Source of the DNA: Enterenecus faecium
Lineage (GTDB): Bacteria; Bacillota; Clostridia; Oscillospirales; Oscillospiraceae
Length of the DNA: 8,751 bases
Reading direction: 5' to 3'
NCBI GenBank assembly: GCA_018713215.1
Contig: DVFO01000101.1
Coordinates: forward strand, 1 to 8,751
Shown here: positions 1 to 6,402 of the stretch, piece by piece
Layout of the letters: each line of letters starts with the position of its first letter
Position numbering within the stretch: the stretch's first letter is position 1
Made by a program: the position numbers and the translations under genes
Notes under the pieces: generated by a model
What the model saw: the letters and a program-made list of their open reading frames with translations, nothing else
Told to the model about the DNA's origin: nothing
The model's database searches: none

Positions 1-465
1 ATCGTACCCAAAACCGTCCTCCCCCTTGGGCTCCCAGCCGATGGTCCCCTCGCAGGTCCCCTCGCACTGGATGGTCTCGCCCCCGGGAAGGATGCAGCAG
101 ATGGCCGAGACAAACCGGGCGGTCCGCTGCCCGTCGGGGACATCCTTCAGTTCTCCCAGCAGCTTTTCCACCCGCTGGGCGTCGGTGGCATTCTCCCCCG
201 CATACCGGGCGGAATACACCCCCGGCGCCCCGCCCAGGGCATCCACACAGAGGCCGGAATCGTCGGCCACGGTGGCAAGGCCGGTGGCGTCGTAGAGGGC
301 CTTGGCCTTGAGATAGGCATTCTGGGCAAAGGTGGTGCCGGTTTCCTCCACCTCAAGCCCCGGGCAGACCTCCTCCTCGGAGCGGACGCGGATCCCCAGG
401 GGCTCCAGAATCCGCCCGAACTCCCGCAGCTTTCCCTTGTTGTGGGTGGCCACAATCAGTTCCAT
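1..465 (-). CDS. rdgB: RdgB/HAM1-type XTP/dITP diphosphatase, N-terminal 155 residues (gene runs off the left edge)
   Basis: Pyrophosphatase of the Ham1/RdgB family, which hydrolyses non-canonical purine triphosphates (ITP, dITP, XTP) to monophosphate and PPi in the cytosol and so keeps them out of DNA and RNA. Visible in the sequence: the substrate-loop motif VATHNKGK at residues 5-12, the acidic segment EVEETGTTFAQNA at 38-50, the family signature ADDSGL at 67-72 with the expected catalytic aspartate, and GAPGVYSARYAGE at 79-91. The reading frame is open to base 1 and stops inside the GFGYD motif (151-155), so about 40-50 residues of a usual ~200 are missing only because of the window edge. 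The ATG at 465 lies inside the end of ftsY (10-base overlap) and has an AGGAGG seven bases upstream, which implies translational coupling. Downstream neighbours are not visible. Confidence 0.95.
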   Translation of the reverse strand, partial: MELIVATHNKGKLREFGRILEPLGIRVRSEEEVCPGLEVEETGTTFAQNAYLKAKALYDATGLATVADDSGLCVDALGGAPGVYSARYAGENATDAQRVEKLLGELKDVPDGQRTARFVSAICCILPGGETIQCEGTCEGTIGWEPKGEDGFGYD

Positions 466-1358
466 CCTTCTTCCTCCTTCTCCTCATCCCCGGCAAAGAG
501 GGCCTGGACAAACTCCTCCGGCACAAAGGGCCGCAGGTCCTCCAGCCCTTCCCCCACGCCGATAAACTTGATGGGGATCTGGAGGCTGTCCTTGATGGCG
601 ATGACCACCCCGCCCTTGGCGGTGCCGTCCAGCTTGGTGAGGACAATGCCGGTAATGCCTGCGCTCTCCCCAAACTGTTTGGCCTGGATGAGGCCATTCT
701 GTCCGGTGGTGGCATCCAGCACCAGCAGGGTCTCCCGGCTGGCATCGGGGCACTCCCGGTCAATGACCCGGGAGATCTTATTCAGCTCGTTCATCAGGTT
801 CTGCTTGTTGTGCAGGCGTCCGGCGGTGTCCACCAGCACCACGTCGGTCTTCCGGGCCTTGGCAGCGCTCATGGCATCATACACCACGGCGGCGGGGTCT
901 GCCCCCTCGTGCTGCTTGATGATGTCCACCCCGGCCCGCTCCGACCAGATGGTAAGCTGATCGGCGGCGGCGGCCCGGAAGGTATCTCCGGCGCACAGCA
1001 GCACCCGCTTGCCCTCGCCCTTCCAGCGGGCGGCCAGCTTGCCAATGGAGGTGGTCTTGCCCACACCGTTGACGCCGATGAACAGCACCACAGCGGGGGT
1101 GCGGCTCATATCCACCCGGGGGTCGCCCACCGTGAGGATCTCGGCCAGAATTTCCTTCATGCAGGCCTTGGCCCCATCGGTGTCCTTGATCTTATTGCGC
1201 TTGCAGCGCTGCTTGAGCTCCTCCACAGCCTCCATGGTGGTCTCCGCCCCCATGTCCGCCATGACCAGAGACTCCTCCAACTCATCGTAGAAGTCGTCAT
1301 CCAGTTTGGAAAAGCCATTGAAAATTCCGATCTTTCTGATTTTATCAAAAAAACCCAT
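456..1358 (-). CDS. ftsY: Signal recognition particle receptor FtsY (SRP GTPase)
   Basis: Membrane-associated receptor that docks SRP-ribosome complexes at the Sec translocon; GTP hydrolysis by the FtsY-Ffh pair releases the nascent chain. The protein is 300 residues. It starts with a short amphipathic segment (GFFDKIRKIGIF, 2-13) of the kind that contacts lipid, followed by the N helical bundle (about 18-85) and the G domain. Visible G-domain motifs are the P-loop GVNGVGKTT (95-103), DTFRAAA (125-131), DTAGR (177-181), TKLDG (241-245) and the closing GVGEGLEDLRPF (267-278). It lacks the long acidic A domain of E. coli FtsY, which is normal for Firmicutes. The last ten residues are very acidic because they overlap the rdgB ribosome-binding site. 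The ATG at 1358 is preceded by GAGGTGA with six bases of spacing. It lies 13 bases after the smc stop, so the two are surely cotranscribed. Confidence 0.98.
   Translation of the reverse strand: MGFFDKIRKIGIFNGFSKLDDDFYDELEESLVMADMGAETTMEAVEELKQRCKRNKIKDTDGAKACMKEILAEILTVGDPRVDMSRTPAVVLFIGVNGVGKTTSIGKLAARWKGEGKRVLLCAGDTFRAAAADQLTIWSERAGVDIIKQHEGADPAAVVYDAMSAAKARKTDVVLVDTAGRLHNKQNLMNELNKISRVIDRECPDASRETLLVLDATTGQNGLIQAKQFGESAGITGIVLTKLDGTAKGGVVIAIKDSLQIPIKFIGVGEGLEDLRPFVPEEFVQALFAGDEEKEEEGWN
473..478 (-). promoter_or_regulatory. Ribosome-binding site of rdgB inside the ftsY coding end
   Basis: On the minus strand AGGAGG lies seven bases before the rdgB ATG at 465. The same bases encode part of the acidic Glu-rich tail of FtsY. 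This fixes the rdgB start and argues for coupled translation of the two genes. Confidence 0.85.
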
Positions 1359-1371
1359 GTTTGGTCACCTC

Positions 1372-4300
1372 TTATGTTGTTTCTGGAATGATTTCCTGCG
1401 CCATCTCGTTGAGATTGATGGTGAGAATGCGGCTGACGCCCTGCTCCTGCATGGTCACACCGTAGAGGACGTCTGCCTCCTCCATGGTGCCACGCCGGTG
1501 GGTGATGGCGATGAACTGGGTCCGGTCGCTCATCCGCCGCAGATACTGGGCATAGCGCACCACGTTGGCGTCGTCCAAGGCCGCCTCGATCTCGTCCATG
1601 ACGCAGAAGGGAGTGGGCCGCACCTTCAAAATGGCAAAGTACAGGGCGATGGCCACAAAGGCCTTTTCACCGCCGGAGAGCAAGCTGATGATCTTCAGCG
1701 CCTTGCCGGGGGGCTGGGCCTTGATCTCAATGCCGCAGCCCAGCACATCCTCCGGGTCCTCCAGCTCCAAAGTGGCCTTGCCGCCTCGAAACAGCTCTAA
1801 AAATGTCTCCTGAAAAGCCTTCTGAATTTCCTGGAACTTCTCCTGGAAGATGTCGGTCATTTCCCGGGTAATCTGGCGGATGATTCCCTCCAGTTCCCGC
1901 TTGGAGCCGGACACGTCGTCCCGCTGGTCGGTGAAGTAGCTGTACCGCTCAAAGACCCGCTGATACTCCTCCACCGCATCGGGGTTGATGCTGCCCAGGG
2001 CGGAAATACCCCGTTTCAGCTCTCCAATGCGCCGTGTGGCCTTGGCGGCAGACTCCAGCTCCACCCGCTGACTGCGGGCCGCCTCGTGGGAGAGCTGGTA
2101 GTTCTCCCACAGCTTGTCCAGAATCTGGCCCTCCTCCATGGCCGCTGCCATGGACTTTTGCTCCAGCACGGACACTTCCCGCTCCATGGACAATAGGTCG
2201 TTGTTCTTCTCTCGGGCCTGCTTGTCCGCCTGATTGCGCTGTCCCTCCAGCGCCAGCTTTTTCTGGTTGACGGTGGTAAGCTGTCCGCTCCAGGTCTCCC
2301 GCTGGCGCAGCAGCGCCTGCACCTGGGTGTCCTGCTCCACCATCTGCTGGGCAATCTGTTGGTTCTGGGCCTGTAGCTGCTCCACCATGGCCTGACGGCC
2401 TGCAGTGTCCCCAGACAGGTCCTGCTGCAACTGCTCCAGCTGGGACAGATTCACCTGCATGGCGTTTTGTTCGCCCTGGAGCCCGGCCAGTTTGGCCCGC
2501 ACCGCGGCCATGTCCCCGCTGCATTCCTCCAGCTGCTGCTGTAAGGTGCTCTGTCCCTGGGTCTTGTCCTGGGACTGGGCCTGGATGGCCGCCGCAGAGC
2601 CCTCCAGCTGGGTGATACGCTCCTTGGCCCGCTGGGCCGCCTGGGCGTTTTCCTCCCCACGCTGCTGCAAGGTCTCCCGCTCCTGGCGCAGGGTGGCACA
2701 CCGCTGCTCCACCTGTTGGAGCTGCTGCTGGTGGTGCTCCAGCTGCTGGGAATGGGTGAGCACGGCGTCCTCTGCCTGCCGCAGCTGAGAGGCTGCGTTG
2801 TCCAATTCGTACTGCGCCGCCATCTGCTCCCGCTGGACCTGGGCCAGCTGCTCTTTGGAGCCCGCCATCTCCTGCTCCAAGGCGGTCATCTGGCCCCGCA
2901 GCCGCTGCAGTTCGTTGGCCCGGGAGAGAATGCCCGCAGACCGGGAGGCAGAACCGCCGGTCATAGAGCCGCCGGCGTTTAGGACCTGGCCATCCAGGGT
3001 GACAATGCGGAAGCGGTGTCCATACCGCCGGGCCATAGCCATGGCCTGGTCCAAATCCTGGGCGATGACGATGCGCCCCAGCAGATTGGACATCACAGTT
3101 TGATAATCCTCATGGTATTCGATGAGTTCATTGGCCATGCCCACGTACCCGGGCTGAGACTCCAGCCCCGTCTCCCGCAGGGAACCCGGCCGCATGGTGT
3201 TCATGGGTAAGAAGGTGGCCCGGCCACCGTCCCGGCGCTTGAGCCAGCCGATGGCCTGCTTGGCGTCCTGGTCCCGCTCCACCACCACGTGCTGCATGGC
3301 GCCGCCCAGGGCGATTTCAATGGCCACGGCATAGGCATCAGGCACATGGATGAGCCCCGCCACCGGGCCGCGAATCCCCGACAAACCGCCCCGTTTGGCC
3401 TCGCCCATAAGCAGCTTGACGGATTTGGAATATCCTTCGTAGAATTTCTCCATTTCGGAGAGCATGTGAATGCGGGACTGGAGGTTGTTGTGGTCCATCT
3501 CCAGACGGCGGTGGGTCTCCATGGCCTGCTGGACCTTCCGCTGTCGGGTTTGCAGCCGCATCTGGTAGCCTGCCATGGTGTTGGACACTCCGTCCCGCTC
3601 CTCTACCAGCTTGTCCAGCTGGCCTTGGAGGCGTCCGTGCTCCTCCTCCATGTCCCGCTTCTGGGCCTCCTGCTCCAAAAGCTCCCGGGCCACGTTCTCC
3701 TCCCGGTCCATCAGCTCCTGCCCCGCCGCAGACAGGGCGGACAGCAGGGCCTTGGCCTCTCCGGCAGATGCCTGTTCCAGCCGCTCCTGCTCCCGCAGCT
3801 GGGCCAGTTCCTGGTCCAGGCCGCCCACCGAGTCCATGAGGTGGCGGCTTTTCTCCTCCAGCTGCTCCAGCTGGGCCTGGCAGTCCGCCATGGCCCGCTC
3901 CACTTGCTCCAGGCGTTCCCGGCGCTGCTGCACCTGCTGGGCCAGAGAACCAGCCCGGCCCGCCTGCTGCTCCAGCTCGTCCTGAATGCGCTGGATGTTG
4001 TCGGTGTTGTTCTTCTGATCCCGGCGCAGCAGCTCCAGCTGGCTCTGTCCCTGGTGCACCTGCTGCTCCAGGTCGCTCTGGGCCCGCCGAATCTCCTCGG
4101 CATGTACCTCATGCTGCTGCATCTGCTGGGCATAGCCTTCCGCCTGCTGGTAGAGTCCCTCCAGCTCCTGCCGCAGGGCCTCCCGGTGGGCGGTGGCGGT
4201 GTCCAGGGCGGTTTTCAGCTGGATGCTGCTGGAGCGCAACTGCTCCAGCTGTTCCAGCCACAGGGAAATCTCCAGCCCCCGCAGCTCATCCCGCATCACC

Positions 4301-4947
4301 AGATATTTCTTGGTCTTCTCCGCCTGCACCCGCAGGGGTTCCACCTGGAGTTCCAGCTCGCCAATTTTGTCGTTGATGCGCACCAGGTTTTCCTCGGTGC
4401 GCTGGAGCTTCCGCTCCGCCTCCTCCTTGCGGTGGCGGTACTTGGAGATGCCCGCCGCCTCTTCAAAGACCTCACGCCGATCCGAGCTCTTCACCGACAG
4501 AATTTCGTCGATCTTGCCCTGGCCGATGATGGAATAGCCCTCCCGGCCCAGACCGGTATCCATAAACAGCTCATTGATATCCCGCAGGCGGCAGGAACGG
4601 CGGTTGATGTAGTACTCACTCTCTCCGGAGCGGTAGTACCGCCGGGTCACCGCCACCTCCTGCTCCTCCAGGTCCAGCAGGTGCTGGCTGTTGTCCAGCA
4701 CCAGCGTCACCTCTGCAAACCCCAGGCTCTTGCGCTTGGCGGTGCCGTCAAAGATGACATCCTCCATCTTGTTGCCCCGTAGGGTACGGGTGGACTGCTC
4801 CCCCATCACCCACCGAATGGCGTCGGCAATATTGGATTTTCCCGATCCGTTGGGGCCTACAATCACGGTGATATCGGCGCCAAAGGTCAACACCGTCTTC
4901 TCCGGAAAGGACTTAAACCCCTGAATCTCCAGCGCTTTTAAATACAA
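1372..4947 (-). CDS. smc: Chromosome segregation/condensation ATPase SMC (TTG start)
   Basis: Structural maintenance of chromosomes protein, the ATPase arm of the SMC-ScpA-ScpB complex that extrudes DNA loops and helps separate replicated origins. From the TTG at 4947 it is 1191 residues, close to the 1186 of B. subtilis Smc. Order of parts: N-terminal head with Walker A GPNGSGKS (31-38) and Q-loop around IIGQGKIDEIL (140-150); long coiled coil (about 150-500); hinge (about 503-674) ending in the glycine-rich GGSMTGGS; returning coiled coil (about 680-1010); C-terminal head with signature LSGGEKA (1090-1096) and Walker B CVMDEIEAALDD, catalytic Glu at about 1119. All catalytic motifs are intact. 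The coils are unusually rich in glutamine. The TTG is chosen because it gives the conserved N-terminus YLKALEIQGFKSF and has GAGGTG six bases upstream; the frame also extends 21 codons further up to an ATG at 5010, which is probably not used. It has its own promoter, and rnc, often found upstream in Firmicutes, is absent. Confidence 0.97.
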   Translation of the reverse strand: MYLKALEIQGFKSFPEKTVLTFGADITVIVGPNGSGKSNIADAIRWVMGEQSTRTLRGNKMEDVIFDGTAKRKSLGFAEVTLVLDNSQHLLDLEEQEVAVTRRYYRSGESEYYINRRSCRLRDINELFMDTGLGREGYSIIGQGKIDEILSVKSSDRREVFEEAAGISKYRHRKEEAERKLQRTEENLVRINDKIGELELQVEPLRVQAEKTKKYLVMRDELRGLEISLWLEQLEQLRSSSIQLKTALDTATAHREALRQELEGLYQQAEGYAQQMQQHEVHAEEIRRAQSDLEQQVHQGQSQLELLRRDQKNNTDNIQRIQDELEQQAGRAGSLAQQVQQRRERLEQVERAMADCQAQLEQLEEKSRHLMDSVGGLDQELAQLREQERLEQASAGEAKALLSALSAAGQELMDREENVARELLEQEAQKRDMEEEHGRLQGQLDKLVEERDGVSNTMAGYQMRLQTRQRKVQQAMETHRRLEMDHNNLQSRIHMLSEMEKFYEGYSKSVKLLMGEAKRGGLSGIRGPVAGLIHVPDAYAVAIEIALGGAMQHVVVERDQDAKQAIGWLKRRDGGRATFLPMNTMRPGSLRETGLESQPGYVGMANELIEYHEDYQTVMSNLLGRIVIAQDLDQAMAMARRYGHRFRIVTLDGQVLNAGGSMTGGSASRSAGILSRANELQRLRGQMTALEQEMAGSKEQLAQVQREQMAAQYELDNAASQLRQAEDAVLTHSQQLEHHQQQLQQVEQRCATLRQERETLQQRGEENAQAAQRAKERITQLEGSAAAIQAQSQDKTQGQSTLQQQLEECSGDMAAVRAKLAGLQGEQNAMQVNLSQLEQLQQDLSGDTAGRQAMVEQLQAQNQQIAQQMVEQDTQVQALLRQRETWSGQLTTVNQKKLALEGQRNQADKQAREKNNDLLSMEREVSVLEQKSMAAAMEEGQILDKLWENYQLSHEAARSQRVELESAAKATRRIGELKRGISALGSINPDAVEEYQRVFERYSYFTDQRDDVSGSKRELEGIIRQITREMTDIFQEKFQEIQKAFQETFLELFRGGKATLELEDPEDVLGCGIEIKAQPPGKALKIISLLSGGEKAFVAIALYFAILKVRPTPFCVMDEIEAALDDANVVRYAQYLRRMSDRTQFIAITHRRGTMEEADVLYGVTMQEQGVSRILTINLNEMAQEIIPETT

Positions 4948-4953
4948 TCCTCG

Positions 4954-4959
4954 CACCTC
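4954..4959 (-). promoter_or_regulatory. Ribosome-binding site that decides the smc TTG start
   Basis: GAGGTG on the minus strand, six bases before TTG at 4947. The spacing and sequence match the sites used by ftsY (GAGGTGA, six bases) and hom (GAGGTGA, five bases) in this window. The in-frame ATGs at 4995 and 5010 have no such site. Confidence 0.75.
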
Positions 4960-4988
4960 GCATAAAAGGTCTGCTCCGCGTCCTGCCC

Positions 4989-5019
4989 AATCCATGGATT
5001 CGCAAGACAATACGTATTG
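4989..5019. repeat. Two perfect 12-bp palindromes around the smc transcription start
   Basis: AATCCATGGATT at 4989-5000 and CAATACGTATTG at 5008-5019 are each perfectly self-complementary, separated by seven bases, with centres 19 bp apart. The second abuts the -10 box of the smc promoter and would span the start of transcription. Position and symmetry suit operator half-pairs for a repressor, but no regulator is identified and the two sequences are not copies of each other. Confidence 0.5.
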
Positions 5020-5048
5020 ATTGTATCATTATTCCCCCCTTGTTGCAA
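5020..5048 (-). promoter_or_regulatory. Sigma-A type promoter of smc-ftsY-rdgB
   Basis: Reading the minus strand: -35 TTGCAA (5043-5048), 17-base spacer, -10 TACAAT (5020-5025), with TG one base upstream of the -10 (extended -10, TGATACAAT). Start of transcription would fall near 5012-5014, leaving a leader of roughly 65 bases before the smc TTG. It sits just after the lysC terminator, in the only non-coding gap here, which supports an independent unit. Confidence 0.75.
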
Positions 5049-5077
5049 CCGTTTCCCCCGTTTTTTCTATTCCACGC

Positions 5078-5109
5078 AAAAGGGGTGGCCCCACCGGGCC
5101 ACCCCTTTT
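5078..5109 (-). terminator. Rho-independent terminator after lysC
   Basis: Perfect 13-bp inverted repeat (arms 5078-5090 and 5097-5109) with a 6-base loop. The arms start and end in AAAA/TTTT, so on the minus strand a GC-rich stem is followed by four U within the stem. It begins ten bases past the lysC stop. The symmetry would let it work weakly in the other direction as well, but no plus-strand gene needs it. Confidence 0.88.
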
Positions 5110-5119
5110 CGTCTACAAA

Positions 5120-5608
5120 TTATCGTGCGCCGTTGAATTCGTCGTAGAACCGATCGTGCACCACCTGCACCGCCCGGTCGGCGTCGCAGCTGTCCACCAG
5201 CACAGAGACCTTGATCTCACTGGTGGAAATCATATTGATGTTGATGCCCGCATTGAACAGAGCCTCGAACATGGTGGCAGCCACGCCGGGGTTGTTGATC
5301 ATGCCAGCGCCCACAATGGACACCTTGGCGATGTTGTCCGAGACGTCGATGTGGTCGAAGGCAATCACATCCCGATTCTCCTCCAGCAGCTTCTGTGCCA
5401 GCTCCATGTCGCTCTTGGCCACGGTGAAGCTGATATCCTTGGTCTCGCTGCGGCCAATGGACTGGAGAATGATGTCCACGTTGACGTTGTTCCGGGCCAG
5501 CAGAGAGAAGATTTTAAAGGCGATACCCGGGGTGTCCTCCAGGCCCACCAGAGCCAGACGGGCAATGTTCTTATCCTTGGCCACACCGCTGATATGAGAC
5601 TTTTCCAT
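5120..5608 (-). CDS. Possible internal translation product of lysC: 162-residue regulatory (beta) chain
   Basis: In the lysC frame, ATG at 5608 (Met247) lies in the linker between kinase and ACT domains and is preceded by AAGGAGGT. Translation from it would give 162 residues containing both ACT domains and no kinase domain. In B. subtilis aspartokinase II and in Corynebacterium LysC, alpha and beta subunits of just this kind arise from nested in-frame starts. The product here is inferred from that precedent and the ribosome-binding site; the 10-11 base spacing is a little long. Confidence 0.5.
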   Translation of the reverse strand: MEKSHISGVAKDKNIARLALVGLEDTPGIAFKIFSLLARNNVNVDIILQSIGRSETKDISFTVAKSDMELAQKLLEENRDVIAFDHIDVSDNIAKVSIVGAGMINNPGVAATMFEALFNAGININMISTSEIKVSVLVDSCDADRAVQVVHDRFYDEFNGAR

Positions 5609-6346
5609 GCGCTTGACTACCTCCTTGACTTTTGTACCGGGTGCATCGGTGAAACTGGAGAGCACCTCCAGCCTGACGTCGTAGCGTTTGGCCATTTCCA
5701 CCGAGCGGTTGTGCAGGACCTGAGCGCCCAGTGAGGCCAGCTCCAGCATCTCTTCATAAGTAATTTCTTCCAGCTTCCGGGCGTTGGGCACCAGGCGGGG
5801 ATCGGCGGTGTACACACCGTCCACGTCGGTGTAGATCTGGCACAGGTCGGCGTGGAGCACGGCCGCCAAAGCCACCGCCGAGGTGTCCGAGCCGCCCCGT
5901 CCCAGGGTGGTGATATCCCCATACTTGTTCAGACCCTGGAAGCCGGTGACAATGACAATGCGCCGCTTGTCCAGCTCCTCCAGAATGCGGTCGGGCTTCA
6001 CCCGCTTAATGCGGGCGTTGGTATAGCCGGAATTGGTGTGGAATCCCGCCTGCCAGCCGGTGAGGGACACCACGGGGTATCCCATCTTCTCGATGGCCAT
6101 GGCGCACAGGGCGCAGGAAATCTGCTCGCCGGTGGACAGGAGCATATCCATCTCTCGGCGAGAGGGGTCTGGATTGAGCTCCAGGGCCTTTTCAATGAGA
6201 TCGTCCGTGGTGTCTCCCTGGGCGGAGAGCACCACCACCACATTGTTTCCCTTGTTGTATGCGTCGGTGATGATGCGGGCCACATTGCGCACACGCTCCG
6301 CATTTGCCACCGAGGAACCTCCGAATTTTTGTACGATTAATGCCAT
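5120..6346 (-). CDS. lysC: Aspartate kinase (aspartokinase), class with C-terminal tandem ACT domains
   Basis: Phosphorylates L-aspartate to 4-aspartyl phosphate, the committed step toward lysine/diaminopimelate, threonine and methionine. The 408-residue protein has the length of the Bacillus aspartokinase II/actinobacterial LysC family. The kinase domain carries KFGGSSV (7-13), TGEQISCAL (72-80), TTLGRGGSDTSA (146-157) and DVDGVYTADPR (174-184). Two ACT domains follow: one around GIAFKIFSLLARNNVNVDII (274-293), the other around GVAATMFEALFNAGININMIS (354-374) with the conserved STSEIKVS. ACT domains bind the feedback inhibitor; whether lysine, threonine or both cannot be told from sequence alone. 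An internal in-frame ATG (Met247 at 5608) with a strong ribosome-binding site could make a separate regulatory chain. The ATG at 6346 has only a weak AAAGGA 11 bases upstream. It lies 56 bases after hom with no terminator between, and no lysine riboswitch is seen, so expression should follow the ACT-hom promoter. Confidence 0.97.
   Translation of the reverse strand: MALIVQKFGGSSVANAERVRNVARIITDAYNKGNNVVVVLSAQGDTTDDLIEKALELNPDPSRREMDMLLSTGEQISCALCAMAIEKMGYPVVSLTGWQAGFHTNSGYTNARIKRVKPDRILEELDKRRIVIVTGFQGLNKYGDITTLGRGGSDTSAVALAAVLHADLCQIYTDVDGVYTADPRLVPNARKLEEITYEEMLELASLGAQVLHNRSVEMAKRYDVRLEVLSSFTDAPGTKVKEVVKRMEKSHISGVAKDKNIARLALVGLEDTPGIAFKIFSLLARNNVNVDIILQSIGRSETKDISFTVAKSDMELAQKLLEENRDVIAFDHIDVSDNIAKVSIVGAGMINNPGVAATMFEALFNAGININMISTSEIKVSVLVDSCDADRAVQVVHDRFYDEFNGAR
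5619..5626 (-). promoter_or_regulatory. Internal ribosome-binding site within lysC
   Basis: AAGGAGGT on the minus strand, a full match to the anti-Shine-Dalgarno sequence, ten bases before the in-frame ATG at 5608. It is stronger than the site in front of the full-length lysC start. The codons it uses (Lys-Glu-Val) fit the linker, so coincidence is possible. Confidence 0.55.
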
Positions 6347-6402
6347 TGCACATTCAATCCTTTCGGGCTGTATTCTGCCCTATACTATGCCGATCTGGCG
6401 GG

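Noticed and set aside
810..1391. Plus-strand open frame of 193 codons opposite ftsY
   Set aside because: It is a shadow of the intact ftsY gene, His/Gly/Leu-rich with no recognisable domain.
3289..4782. Long plus-strand open frame (497 codons) opposite smc
   Set aside because: It is fully antisense to the intact SMC coils. The Leu/His/Gln-rich translation mirrors the Gln/Glu codons of the coiled coil; there is no domain and no convincing ribosome-binding site.
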